A model generated the notes under the pieces. It was not told the origin of the DNA. It made no database searches and saw only the letters and a list, made by a program, of their open reading frames with translations. The position numbers and the translations under genes are program-made. Positions 8,447-17,712 of a stretch of DNA of 34,075 nt are shown in pieces. Every line of letters begins with the position of its first letter. The first letter of the stretch is position 1. The stretch comes from Verrucomicrobiota bacterium (GTDB lineage: Bacteria > Verrucomicrobiota > Kiritimatiellia > UBA8416 > SLMC01): the NCBI GenBank assembly GCA_030018915.1, contig JASEHE010000010.1:1-34075 (forward strand), written 5' to 3'.

Positions 8447-10291
8447 TCACAGCCAATAGCGCAGGGCATAGGCGCCGGACTCCAGGAGCATGGCGCGCCA
8501 GGAGCGGGACTCGTGTTGGGAAAGCGTCACCTCGCGGCACTGGGCGAGGTCGGTCATGGTTTGCTCGCGCAGGCAACTGGCCAGGGCAGGGTCGGCCACA
8601 ACGGCCACGGCTTCGAGCTGGTGGACAAAGCTGCGGTGGTCGAAGTTGTAGCTGCCCACGATGGCCCAGGCGTCGTCAATGACCGCGGTTTTGGCGTGCA
8701 GCATACTGTGCGGCCACTCGAAAATCCGCACGCCGCACGAAAGCAGTTCGCTGTAAAGGTTGCGGCCGGCGTAAGCGGCGAAAGTGACGTCGCTTTGCCG
8801 GGCCACGGCCACGATCACGAGCACGCCGCGCCGCGCCGCGCGGGCAAGCGCGCGACGGACCGGCCGATTGGGAATGAAATAGGCGTTTTCAATTAGGATA
8901 TAGCGCTGGGCGCGCCGGATGGCGCGCAAGTATGCCCGGTGAATCCGCAGGCGGCAGCGGAACTCCTTGTTCCCGATGATGTGGACCGGCACATTCCCGG
9001 CGCCGCTGGGCGCGCCCGTCGTATCGGGGCCATGTTCCTCGCCTTGGCGCATGATCACGAGCGAGCGCAGTCGGCGCCGCGCCCGGGCTTTGAGGCGGGC
9101 GGCAGGGGTGGCGCTCTCGGCGTAGGGGATGGCCTGGCGCCAGCCCTGCTCGAAAAGCCTTTCCGCCGCCTGGGCCACGTCCGCGCCGTCAAGGCGGATG
9201 TGCGTGTCCCGCCACTCGCCGCCGCTTGCTGCCGCGGAGTCGTAATCGTCCGAGATGTTCAGGCCGCCGGTGAATGCGGTGCGGCGGTCTACGACGAGAA
9301 TCTTGCGATGGTCGCGGCGGTTGATGGCCCAGAGCGGGCGGGTCCAGACCAGCGGGTTGTAGACGGCCACTTCGACGCCCGCTTCCGTGAGAGCGTGAAC
9401 AAAACATTCGGGCAGCCCCAGCGAGCCGATGTAGTCGTAGAGGAGTCGCACGCGCGCGCCGCCGTGAGCGGCGCGAATCAGGGCGTCCTGGAACCGCGCG
9501 CCAACGCGATCGGCGCGAAAAATGTAGGTTTCCAGGTCCACGGTGGCCGCAGCGGAACCGATGGCGGCAAGCATCTCCGGATAGGCTTCGCGACCGTCTA
9601 CGAGCAGGCGCGCGGCCGAGGCGTATTGGAACCGCGCGGGGTAGCGGGCGTAGCGGGCCACCGGGTCGGTGGGGGCGGGCGGTGGGGCGAGCGGCGGCGG
9701 AAGAATCAGCGGCTCAACCGGGATGGTTCTTGCGGCGCGGCGCAGACGGCGGCTGCGCCGCCAGGCCCGCCAGGTCCAGACCAGGACGACGGTCGTCGGG
9801 TACGACAACAGGGCGGCCCCGACTCCTGTGACGAGCACGCCGAGGATCAGCGGCCCCAGGACGTCCAGCCCAAGGTCCCCGACGGCGGCGCGAAGATTGG
9901 CCAGCGACCGACCGGCCGCGCTCCACTGCCAGTCGGTCAGGATTGTCCGCAACGCGCCCACGGCTTGATCGATCTCCGCAGTCTGTCCGGGCCAGAGCAG
10001 CGCGCCGATCCGGAACTGCAAGAAGGCCTGCGGCGCCATGGTCAGGGCATTACTGGCGAGCTGAGGGAATGGCGCGACGGTCTTGTTCCCGCGCGCAATC
10101 CATGCAAACAGCAGGCTCAACGGAATCTGCAGGCCGGGCAAGGGAATGGCTGCGGCGAAGAAACCGGCTGCCGCGCCGCGCGCCATGCGCGCGGCGGAAT
10201 CGCGGCCGCTCACCAGCCGGAGCAGCCGCCGCGAGGCCCGGCCCCACAATCGCCGAGCCGCCGATGTCCGCATGCCAGACTGACTGCTCAT
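8447..10291 (-). CDS. DUF2062-like membrane domain fused to phospholipase D/cardiolipin synthase-like protein
   Basis: 614 aa. N-terminus RMARGAAAGFFAAAIPLPGLQIPLSLLFAWIARGNKTVAPFPQLASNALT is DUF2062-like. Two PLD motifs: HRKILVVDRRTAFTGGLN and HAKTAVIDDAWAIVGSYNFDHRS. Confidence 0.85.
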   Translation of the reverse strand: MSSQSGMRTSAARRLWGRASRRLLRLVSGRDSAARMARGAAAGFFAAAIPLPGLQIPLSLLFAWIARGNKTVAPFPQLASNALTMAPQAFLQFRIGALLWPGQTAEIDQAVGALRTILTDWQWSAAGRSLANLRAAVGDLGLDVLGPLILGVLVTGVGAALLSYPTTVVLVWTWRAWRRSRRLRRAARTIPVEPLILPPPLAPPPAPTDPVARYARYPARFQYASAARLLVDGREAYPEMLAAIGSAAATVDLETYIFRADRVGARFQDALIRAAHGGARVRLLYDYIGSLGLPECFVHALTEAGVEVAVYNPLVWTRPLWAINRRDHRKILVVDRRTAFTGGLNISDDYDSAAASGGEWRDTHIRLDGADVAQAAERLFEQGWRQAIPYAESATPAARLKARARRRLRSLVIMRQGEEHGPDTTGAPSGAGNVPVHIIGNKEFRCRLRIHRAYLRAIRRAQRYILIENAYFIPNRPVRRALARAARRGVLVIVAVARQSDVTFAAYAGRNLYSELLSCGVRIFEWPHSMLHAKTAVIDDAWAIVGSYNFDHRSFVHQLEAVAVVADPALASCLREQTMTDLAQCREVTLSQHESRSWRAMLLESGAYALRYWL

Positions 10292-10299
10292 GGCTTCAA

Positions 10300-10339
10300 G
10301 AGGTTCCTGTGGTTGACGGTTCAGCGGTTCACGGTTGTC
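10300..10339. repeat. Degenerate heptamer array
   Basis: GGTTGAC GGTTCAG CGGTTCAC GGTTGTC at 10311-10339, just upstream of the DUF2062-PLD start codon. Confidence 0.7.
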
Positions 10340-10696
10340 CGGCTTCGGCGCCTAAGCGCTCGCATTCGCAAATACTGTGACGTTTCTCCGAAGGCGGCCC
10401 GCAACCTCGGCTCGACTGATCCCGCCGAAGTCCGGGCGCGGGCCGGCGCCACCCGGAAGTCGGCGCCCACCTCAGCCAATACGTCACCATATTTACGAGC
10501 CAGAGCGCTAGCCCTAACCCTCGCTACTGGGGCGCATGTTCGCGCGTAAGTCCTTGATTTGCAAGCCTACGGCCTCGAAGGTCTGGAGCCATCGTCCTTC
10601 CTGAAATCCAGCCCCTCAGAATGAGGCGCTTACACCGGCAAGACGCTCGAAAAAGCCGCTTTCGAGGTCGAGTTGCGAAAATCAGGCTAACGCGCT

Positions 10697-11671
10697 TCAC
10701 CACCAGCGTTTCAAGCGCAGCAGCCAGTAGAGCAGAGCTGTGCCCGCGAAAGTGACGCCGAAGACCCAGGCATAGGCGCACTTCGATTCGAACTCCGGCC
10801 AGTGGTGAAAGTTCATGCCGTAGAAGCTGGTGACGATCAGGATCGGCATGGACAATGTGGCCAGAATGGTCAGCACCTTGGTGACGCGGTTGACCTCGTT
10901 CTGCTGGAGGCTGAAGTGGATGTCCAGCGTATTGCTCAGCGATTCGCGGTAGGTGTCGGCGAGCGTGGCGATGCGAACGAGCTGGTCCAGCAGGTCGCGG
11001 TAGTAGGGGAGCATGTGCGCGCGGACGATCTTGAACTCGCCGTGGGCGAGGCGGGAGATCACCTCGCGTTGCGGGCCCACGATCAGGCGGAGCCGTTGGA
11101 CTTCCGCCTTGAGCTTCATCACGTTGCCTATCACGTCTCTGGGGCGCCGGGACAAGACGTTGGCCTCCAGATCGGCGATGTCGCCGGCCAGATTCTCGAT
11201 GGCGGGCTCGAAGCTGTCCAGCAGAAAGTCCAGGATCGTGTAGGTCAGCCGGTCGGGCGCTCGGGCCACGGCCGGCGCGTTGCGCCGAATCCGCTCGACG
11301 GTCGCCTCCACGCAGCGGACCGGCGCCCGGTGAAAAGTGACCAGGCAGTTCTTGCCGATAAACAGGTTCAATTCCGTGGTCTTGAACTCGTGTTCCGCGG
11401 CGGAGAAACCGACCGAGTGGATGACCATGAACACGCAGTTCTCGTACTCGTCCGCCTTGCAGCGTTCGGACGCGGCAAGGCAGTCTTCGACGGCCAGCGG
11501 ATGGAAATGAAAGATGCCGTCCAGAATCGCCTTGGCCTCTTCGTCGGAGCCCTGGATGTCTACCCATAGCTGGACGCCGTCGTCGTAGAGAAAGACGTTC
11601 AGGAGATCGGTGGAAACGTCCTGGCTGATCAGCCGTCCCTGCGTCTGATTGAAGACGAACGAACGAATCAT
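10697..11671 (-). CDS. corA: CorA-family magnesium/cobalt transporter
   Basis: MIRSFVFNQTQG start at 11671. C-terminal TSFYGMNFHHWPEFESK carries the GMN motif followed by a second transmembrane segment and a basic tail. The called ORF start (11776) reads through a palindromic repeat and is unlikely. Confidence 0.9.
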   Translation of the reverse strand: MIRSFVFNQTQGRLISQDVSTDLLNVFLYDDGVQLWVDIQGSDEEAKAILDGIFHFHPLAVEDCLAASERCKADEYENCVFMVIHSVGFSAAEHEFKTTELNLFIGKNCLVTFHRAPVRCVEATVERIRRNAPAVARAPDRLTYTILDFLLDSFEPAIENLAGDIADLEANVLSRRPRDVIGNVMKLKAEVQRLRLIVGPQREVISRLAHGEFKIVRAHMLPYYRDLLDQLVRIATLADTYRESLSNTLDIHFSLQQNEVNRVTKVLTILATLSMPILIVTSFYGMNFHHWPEFESKCAYAWVFGVTFAGTALLYWLLRLKRWW

Positions 11672-11704
11672 GCGCTGCCCTTTCGTCTTGCGGCCGACCG
11701 GTTT

Positions 11705-11774
11705 GCCCGCATATTTCACACTCCCGCGCGAAATATGCGCCCTTCGGGCCGTGATGCGCCCGCCAGGCGGGCGC
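11705..11774. repeat. Palindromic element (GCATATTTC...GAAATATGC) plus adjacent GCGCCCGCC/GGCGGGCGC hairpin
   Basis: GCATATTTC 11709-11717 and GAAATATGC 11730-11738; GCGCCCGCCAGGCGGGCGC at 11756-11774. Sits in the divergent corA/HAMP-protein intergenic region. Confidence 0.75.
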
Positions 11775-11920
11775 AAACGTGGCTAGCTACATTCACGGCG
11801 TCTCTCGACACCGCGTCACGTCGGAACCCGGCGCAGCCAGTACGATGACACGCGCCCGGGAAATTTTCAAGCGGAAAGAAAAGCTCGCCAACCGCTCCGC
11901 GATTTCGCTACCCTGCGCCA

Positions 11921-12676
11921 ATGAGCGCCGACCTGATGCGGAGACTCTCGCTGTTCTCGACCGGCGCGCGCCACCAACTGTCAGTGGCGATCACGCTGGT
12001 GGTCGTGATCCCGCTGTTCTCCTTCGCTTTCGTGGTCGTGACGCGCGTCTTTTCCCCAAGGGTTTATTCGGCGTGGATACAGGCGCTGATCTCCTTTCTC
12101 GCGCTCGTTCTGGGCGTCACGGGGTTCCTGATGCTTCGGCGCTATCCGCGCCACATCGAAAGCCTCAAGAACTACCTCAAGGTCATGGCCCAGGGCGAGC
12201 TTCCCACGGAAATCCGCCTGCGCGAAGACATGGACGACGTGAGCGCAATCGCCCGGTACCTGAATATGATCCTGGTGGAAATGCGCCGAAAGATGGAGCT
12301 GCTCGAGCAGCAGCTCATACTCGAGCAGCAGATGCAGAAGACGATCCAGGCGCAGGCCGAGCAGTTGTTCGTGGCCGAGCGGCACCGGGTCATGATCGAA
12401 AGCCTGGGAACTGCCTGCCACCACATCGGACAGCCTGCCACCGTGCTGCAGTTCCACCTCGACTCGATCGCCCGGAGCGACCTGTCGCCCGATACCCGCG
12501 AGAAAGTGGAAGGATGCCGCCGGGCCATCGAAGCAATCGCCGATATTCTGAACCGGCTGCGCAGCGTCGGCGAATACCGGACTATCCCCTATCAGCCCAT
12601 GCCGACAGGCGGTGTCCCGCGCGACGGCGACCATATCCTGGACATCGGGCCCGGCAATCGTGCCGGCGGCTCATGA
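11921..12676 (+). CDS. Membrane HAMP/HisKA-like protein lacking an ATPase domain
   Basis: Two N-terminal hydrophobic segments, HAMP-like region (LKNYLKVMAQGELPTEIRLREDMDDVSAIARYLNMILVEMRRKMELLEQQ), then ERHRVMIESLGTACHHIGQPATVLQFHLDSIAR resembling an H-box helix. Ends without HATPase N/G motifs. Confidence 0.7.
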   Translation: MSADLMRRLSLFSTGARHQLSVAITLVVVIPLFSFAFVVVTRVFSPRVYSAWIQALISFLALVLGVTGFLMLRRYPRHIESLKNYLKVMAQGELPTEIRLREDMDDVSAIARYLNMILVEMRRKMELLEQQLILEQQMQKTIQAQAEQLFVAERHRVMIESLGTACHHIGQPATVLQFHLDSIARSDLSPDTREKVEGCRRAIEAIADILNRLRSVGEYRTIPYQPMPTGGVPRDGDHILDIGPGNRAGGS

Positions 12677-14011
12677 TCCGCGGCGTTCCGCCACAATCTT
12701 GCCGTCTCTTGCCACGATCTTGCCCTCGACCATCGTGATGACGGCTTTGCCCTGAAGCGCCAACCCATCGAAGGGACAGTTTCGACCCTTGGAATGAAAT
12801 TCCTTCGCGTCAACTTTCCATTCCCGGTCCGGATCAATGATGACAACGTCCGCCGACGCGCCCGGCGCCAGACTGCCCACTCCTTCGGCGTCGAGCCCGA
12901 AGATTCTTGCCGGCGCGATCGTCAATTTTTCGATCGCCTGCATCAGCGTTAGAATGTCCGGACGCACCAAGCAGGTCAGCGCCAACCCCAACGTTGTTTC
13001 CAGGCCGATCACGCCGAACGGCGCGTCATCCCAGCGGCGGTTCTTGTCGTCCGACGAGTGAGGCGCATGGTCGCTGGCAATAACGTCAATCGTGCCGTCG
13101 CGCAATCCCTGTCTTACGGCAGCCACGTCATTGCGTGTTCTCAGAGGAGGATTCGCCTTCGCGTTCGGGCCGATGCGTTCGGCGTCGTCCGCCGTCAGCA
13201 AGAAGTGGTGCGGAGTCGCTTCCGCGGTCACTCGGACGCCGCGTTTCTTGGCCGCAGCAATGATCTCCACGGATTTCGCAAGACTCACATGGGAAATGTG
13301 AACGCGCGCCCCGGCCTTTTCCGCCAGCTCGATGTCGCGTTTAACAAGGACATCCTCGGATGTGTAGGGGGGACCGCCAGGTCGACCATAAGGCAGGCAG
13401 CGCGGGAATCGCTTCCGCGACGCGCCCGACTCCACGCGCTCGATCTTTTCCCTGTGCATTTGGGATTCTTCGCAGTGAGGACTCGCCAAAATGTCGCATT
13501 CTCTCCCCTGCTCGAGAGCGCGTTGCATCAATCTTGCTGTTGGGACCGGATGCCCATCGTCCGAGATCGCTCGGGCTCCGGCCCGTTTCAACCCGGCGAT
13601 GTCGGCCAGTTTCTCGCCATTCATGCCGACGGTAATCGCCGCTTTGGTATAGAAGCGGACAATGCTCTTCTCGCGGGCGGTCGCCAGGAGGCGCCGAACC
13701 CGGGCAGGGGTGTCTATTGGGGGAATCGTATTCGGTTCCGTTACCACAGCGGTGAACCCACCGGCGGCTGCCGCGCGCGACCCGCTCCGAATATCTTCCT
13801 TGTGTTCCTGTCCCGGCTCTCTGAAATGGACATGAACGTCCACCAAACCGGGCGCAACCAATTTGCCGCGCGCGTCTATGACTCTAGCCCGGGAATCCAC
13901 GATGTCGCGGCTGATTTGCTTGACATGACCGCCATCAATCAGAATGTCAAGAGGTTCCGCCTGGGAAAGCTCCGTCCTCGCCACTATGCCGTTCTTGATG
14001 AGCGTTCTCAT
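12671..14011 (-). CDS. pyrC: Dihydroorotase
   Basis: 446 aa. LVAPGLVDVHVHFREPGQEHKEDIRSGSRAAAAGGFTAVVTEPNT, ILASPHCEE, VHISHVS, VTAEATPHHFLLT, DVIASDHAPHSSDDK. Confidence 0.93.
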   Translation of the reverse strand: MRTLIKNGIVARTELSQAEPLDILIDGGHVKQISRDIVDSRARVIDARGKLVAPGLVDVHVHFREPGQEHKEDIRSGSRAAAAGGFTAVVTEPNTIPPIDTPARVRRLLATAREKSIVRFYTKAAITVGMNGEKLADIAGLKRAGARAISDDGHPVPTARLMQRALEQGRECDILASPHCEESQMHREKIERVESGASRKRFPRCLPYGRPGGPPYTSEDVLVKRDIELAEKAGARVHISHVSLAKSVEIIAAAKKRGVRVTAEATPHHFLLTADDAERIGPNAKANPPLRTRNDVAAVRQGLRDGTIDVIASDHAPHSSDDKNRRWDDAPFGVIGLETTLGLALTCLVRPDILTLMQAIEKLTIAPARIFGLDAEGVGSLAPGASADVVIIDPDREWKVDAKEFHSKGRNCPFDGLALQGKAVITMVEGKIVARDGKIVAERRGS

Positions 14012-14028
14012 TTTCGCGTTGCCTGGAG

Positions 14029-14049
14029 AGTAAGGAGTCCGGAGTGGAA
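14029..14049. repeat. Degenerate heptamer array
   Basis: AGTAAGG AGTCCGG AGTGGAA, three units just upstream of the pyrC start. Confidence 0.5.
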
Positions 14050-14277
14050 AAGCGAGAGATTTTGTTTTCCGAACGGCAGTGTAACGGGTCAGAAGCCGTG
14101 AAAGAATTGAGTTTCCATGAACACGTCCGTGCTGTAGCCATCTTCGTCGATGAACTCGGCGAAGAACGGGTCCGCCCGCTGCTGAGAGGCGCGAATTCAG
14201 CCTTTACTTCTCAGCCGCGGCCGCTTTCCCAGTGTGTCTATGGTCTTTCCTGTCGTTGCATGGTTTTTCCCGCCGCT

Positions 14278-14570
14278 TCAGGCCGCCGCACCCTGCCGTT
14301 GCGCGCGCCAGCTCAGTCGCTCGTTGTGCTCATCCATTGAGCCGATGAAATCAATCCCATTCTCATCCAGGGCCACCACATTCTCCCGACTGCTGAACCC
14401 TCCATCGGCGACCACCTGTCTCGGTTTCTGTCCGGCGCTCTGTTCGACACGCTCGACGGCGCCGACCAGTTCGCCGTGGTTACTACCCGACTGGGTGACA
14501 CCCGCCCCCACGATCAGACCATGCGCCGCATCGGTCGAGAGCTGGGCGTTGCCGCTGGGCGCGAACCGCC
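14278..14570 (-). pseudogene. C-terminal remnant of an IS1182-like transposase
   Basis: Minus-strand reading GGFAPSGNAQLSTDAAHGLIVGAGVTQSGSNHGELVGAVERVEQSAGQKPRQVVADGGFSSRENVVALDENGIDFIGSMDEHNERLSWRAQRQGAAA-stop. Pattern (NAQxSTD..., VVADxGF/YxxxEN, GIDxxG) typical of IS1182/IS5-like DDE transposases. No N-terminal part. Confidence 0.7.
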
Positions 14571-14965
14571 AGGCGCTGTTCCCGAACCTGCCGGCCGGCG
14601 ACTACACGATCGAGACCACTGGCGGCAAGCGGTTCGCCAGCATGCGCGTCGCCGTGGCAGCGGATGCCGTCGCGCGGTTTGTCGCCGACCCGCGAAACGC
14701 GATCCGCGTGGCGGTGACGGACGAGCGCGGCTACCTGCGGCAGGCAGGTTTCCAGAGCGAGGACCTCATCGTGGCCTTTAACGCCGTGGCGTTCAAGGAG
14801 CTCGGCAACATCGAACCAATGCTGCGGGGGCTCAAGGCCATGAAGCGAGTCTATGCCACCGTGGTGCGGGGCGACAAGATGTTCGAGATCGAGATCAACC
14901 CGGCCAAGCTCATGGAAGACGACATCGGCGGCCGGCTGTTCCCCCTTCAGGTCGCCCGGCAGTAG
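14571..14965 (+). pseudogene. C-terminal fragment of a PDZ-like domain protein, truncated at 5' end
   Basis: ALFPNLPAGDYTIETTGGKRFASMRVAVAADAVARFVADPRNAIRVAVTDERGYLRQAGFQSEDLIVAFNAVAFKELGNIEPMLRGLKAMKRVYATVVRGDKMFEIEINPAKLMEDDIGGRLFPLQVARQ. The upstream part of the called ORF is antisense to the transposase remnant. Confidence 0.55.
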
Positions 14966-14997
14966 TCCGCGACGATTCTTGCATCATCATTTTCTCT

Positions 14998-15018
14998 CCT
15001 CCACCCTCCGTCCTCTCT
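14998..15018. repeat. Degenerate heptamer array (pyrimidine-rich)
   Basis: CCTCCAC CCTCCGT CCTCTCT. Confidence 0.45.
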
Positions 15019-15050
15019 CCAATCCGAACGCCGCTCCTCCGCGCGGACGG

Positions 15051-16238
15051 TCACAGGCGTTTGACGAACGCGCGAATGCGGGAGAGCGCCTCGCGAAGCT
15101 CGTCCAGGTCGGCGGCAAACGAGCAGCGCATGAAGCCTTCGCCCGAGGCTCCGAACGCGGCGCCGGGCACACAGGCCACTTTCTCCTCGTCGAGCAGGCG
15201 CAGGGAGAACTCCCTGGATCTCATCCCGAATCCACCCACGCGCGGGAACGCGTAGAACGCGCCCTCCGGCCGGTGGCATGGCAGGCCGATCTCGTTCAGG
15301 GCCGCATGCGTCAGGTTGCGGCGGCGCCGGTACTCGTCGCGCATCCGGGCCAGGTCCGGCGCGCCGCCGCGCAGGGCTTCCAGCGCCGCCTTCTGGCTCA
15401 GAATGGGCGCGCAGAGCATCGTGTACTGGTGAATCTTCATCATGGCCTCGGTGAGGTCCGGCGGAGCGCACGCGAACCCCACCCTGAATCCGGTCATGGC
15501 CCAGCTCTTGGAGAAACCGTTCAGGAAGATTGTGCGCTCTTTCATGCCGGGGAACGCGGCCACGCTCACGCGTTGAGCGTCAAAGGTCAGCTCGGAATAG
15601 ATTTCGTCGGCGATCACCACGAGGTCGCGCTCGACGGCCAGCTCGGCGATGCCTCGGGCGTCGTCATGGGTCAGGACGGCGCCGGTGGGATTGGTCGGAA
15701 AGTTCAGAAGCAGGACGCGGGTTCGCGGGGTGATCGCCGGCTCGATTCGCGCGCGGGTCAGCCGGAAACCGTCCTCGCGCCGCGTGGCGACCGCCACGGG
15801 CGCGCCGTGGGCCAGGGCAATCACGGGCGCGTACGAGACGTAGCACGGCTCGTGGTAGAGCGCCTCATCGCCGGGATTCATCACGGCGCGAACAGCCAGG
15901 TCGAGCGCCTCGCTCACGCCGGCCGTAACGAGGATTTCGGACGCCGGGTCGTACGCAATCTGAAACGACTCCCGAACATAGTCCGCGATGGCCCGCCGGA
16001 GCTCGAGCAAGCCCAGGTTGGAGGTGTAGGCGGTCGCTCCGCGGTCGAGCGCGTAGATGGACGCCTCCCGAATGTGCCAGGGGGTGACGAAATTCGGCTC
16101 GCCGATGCTCAGGCTGATCACGTCCTGGCGCGTGCTGACGATGTCGAAGAACTCGCGGATGCCGGAGCGCGGAATGCCCTGGAGATGAGCGGCGACGCGA
16201 CGGCCTTTGTCTTTCGTGAGATTCATTTCGCCTCTCAC
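15051..16238 (-). CDS. Class I/II PLP-dependent aminotransferase (aspartate/aromatic aminotransferase-like)
   Basis: ISLSIGEPNFVTPWHIREA, YTSNLGLLELRRAIADY, LLLNFPTNPTGAVLTHDDARGIAEL, VVIADEIYSELTFD, IFLNGFSKSWAMTGFRVGFACAP. ATGA overlap with the upstream Lrp gene. Confidence 0.93.
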   Translation of the reverse strand: MRGEMNLTKDKGRRVAAHLQGIPRSGIREFFDIVSTRQDVISLSIGEPNFVTPWHIREASIYALDRGATAYTSNLGLLELRRAIADYVRESFQIAYDPASEILVTAGVSEALDLAVRAVMNPGDEALYHEPCYVSYAPVIALAHGAPVAVATRREDGFRLTRARIEPAITPRTRVLLLNFPTNPTGAVLTHDDARGIAELAVERDLVVIADEIYSELTFDAQRVSVAAFPGMKERTIFLNGFSKSWAMTGFRVGFACAPPDLTEAMMKIHQYTMLCAPILSQKAALEALRGGAPDLARMRDEYRRRRNLTHAALNEIGLPCHRPEGAFYAFPRVGGFGMRSREFSLRLLDEEKVACVPGAAFGASGEGFMRCSFAADLDELREALSRIRAFVKRL

Positions 16239-16714
16239 GGCGAGACCGGCAGCCGCTCGTCGCCGGCCTTGTCTTCCATCAGCACGCCGTGGTCTTTGTA
16301 GGTCTTGAGCATGAAATGCGTGGACGTGGAGAGCACGCCTTCGATGGTGGCCAGTTTCTCGCTGACGAAATGGGCCGCTTCGCGCAGATTGTGGCCGGCG
16401 AGGAACACGAGCAGATCGTAGGTGCCCGACATGAGGAACAGGGATTCCACCTCGGGAAACTTGCTGATCCGCGATGCGATCCGATCGAATCCGCCTTCGC
16501 GCTTGGGCGTGATCTTTACCTCGATGACCGCCTGTACGCTGTTCGGATCGAGCTGGTTCGGGTTCAGGATGGCCTGGTAGGCCCGAATCATGCCCTTGGC
16601 CTCGTAGTCGGTGATGCGCTGCTTGACCTCGTCCTCCGGGAGGCCGAGCATGCGCGCCAGGTCGCGCGGCGATTCCAGGGCATTTTCTTTCAATATCTTC
16701 AGAAGTTCGTCCAT
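16235..16714 (-). CDS. Lrp/AsnC-family transcriptional regulator
   Basis: MDELLKILKENALESPRDLARMLGLPEDEVKQRITDYEAKGMIRAYQAILNP winged-helix, then a RAM-like domain. Translationally coupled to the aminotransferase. Confidence 0.88.
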   Translation of the reverse strand: MDELLKILKENALESPRDLARMLGLPEDEVKQRITDYEAKGMIRAYQAILNPNQLDPNSVQAVIEVKITPKREGGFDRIASRISKFPEVESLFLMSGTYDLLVFLAGHNLREAAHFVSEKLATIEGVLSTSTHFMLKTYKDHGVLMEDKAGDERLPVSP

Positions 16715-16807
16715 ACGCGTCCTTGGGTTTACAGGTTCCACGATCTATTATAGCATCAGCGCCTTGTGTTCAAGGAAAAACTCCTGGGGGAATGAAGAAC
16801 CTGGCAT

Positions 16808-16828
16808 GGTTCAAAGTTCACGGTTCAG
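16808..16828. repeat. Degenerate heptamer array
   Basis: GGTTCAA AGTTCAC GGTTCAG. Confidence 0.65.
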
Positions 16829-16916
16829 CGCCGCCACCGGCCCGAGGCTGGTCGGACAGATCGATCGAGCGACCGTCGAAAAAGGCGTTGGGTAGGGCAT
16901 CGGCCCTGTATCCGTT

Positions 16917-17018
16917 TCGTCCTCGTACTCGCACTCGGAAAGTGGAGGAAAATCGAGGACGATTACGAAGGTGGTGGGACATGTGCCCTACATGAATTGC
17001 GAAACCGCGGGGTTTTTC
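16917..17018. repeat. Dispersed intergenic element, copy 2 (inverted relative to 7912-8027)
   Basis: CGGAAAGTGGAGGAAAATCGAGGACGATTACGAAGGTGGTGGGACATGTGCCCTACATGAATTGCGAAACCGCGGGGTTTTTC is near-identical to the reverse complement of copy 1. TCGTCCTCG 16917-16925 pairs with CGAGGACGA 16954-16962. Confidence 0.85.
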
Positions 17019-17130
17019 GACGGAACGGAATCGAATGGAGAGACGGAGAGATGGATGCTCGGAACCGGGGAGAGATTGTGGGAGAAAACCCGCCGAATCC
17101 GGCCAATAAACCGGCCATTGGATCGTAGTT

Positions 17131-17712
17131 ATGAACGAAGCCGGACAGCCGGAAGAGTCTGACGCCCGCCTCATCAAGCGGATGCAGGGGGGCGATCTTT
17201 CGGCATTTGACATGCTCTTCGATCGGTATCGCCGGGGGATGCTGGCGTATGTTGACGGCCTAGTCCATGATCGCGGTTTGGCGGAGGACATTGTCCAGGA
17301 CTGCTTTGTCCGGATGGCGCGGCGATTGGATTCGATTGATCCCGGCAAGAGTCTGTACGGCTGGCTGTTCCGGGTGGCCCGTAATCGCGCGATTGACATT
17401 CTGCGCCACCGGAAATTCGAGGTCATGCCCGGCGACGAGTATTTTCGAGATTCGGACGGGCAGCGGGCGGCCGATAATCGGCCCGGCCCGGCGGGTCCCA
17501 TGATGGAGGCGGAAATGCAGGCGGCTGTCCGGCGGGCGCTCCAACAGCTTCCGGAAAAAGATCGAGATCTGCTCTTGCTGCGGTTCTATGGCGACCTGAC
17601 GTTCGAGCAGGCAGCGCGCGCGCTGCGCCGGCCGCTTGGCACGGTGCTCTGGCAATCCCAGCGGATTCTCAAGCGCTTGAAAGGCTTCCTGAAAGCGGAG
17701 AACGGCCTGTGA
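17131..17712 (+). CDS. ECF-type RNA polymerase sigma-70 factor
   Basis: DARLIKRMQGGDLSAFDMLFDRYRRGMLAYV, LAEDIVQDCFVRM, GWLFRVARNRAIDILRHRK (region 2); LQQLPEKDRDLLLLRFYGDLTFEQAARALRRPLGTVLWQSQRILKRLK (region 4). Confidence 0.92.
   Translation: MNEAGQPEESDARLIKRMQGGDLSAFDMLFDRYRRGMLAYVDGLVHDRGLAEDIVQDCFVRMARRLDSIDPGKSLYGWLFRVARNRAIDILRHRKFEVMPGDEYFRDSDGQRAADNRPGPAGPMMEAEMQAAVRRALQQLPEKDRDLLLLRFYGDLTFEQAARALRRPLGTVLWQSQRILKRLKGFLKAENGL

Noticed and set aside
8939-10549. 536-aa plus-strand ORF
   Set aside because: Antisense to the DUF2062-PLD gene, no recognisable domain, low-complexity composition.
11779-12738. 319-aa plus-strand ORF overlapping the HAMP protein
   Set aside because: Arg/Pro-rich alternative frame of 11921-12676.
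14853-16301. 482-aa plus-strand ORF
   Set aside because: Antisense to the class I aminotransferase; no family motifs.
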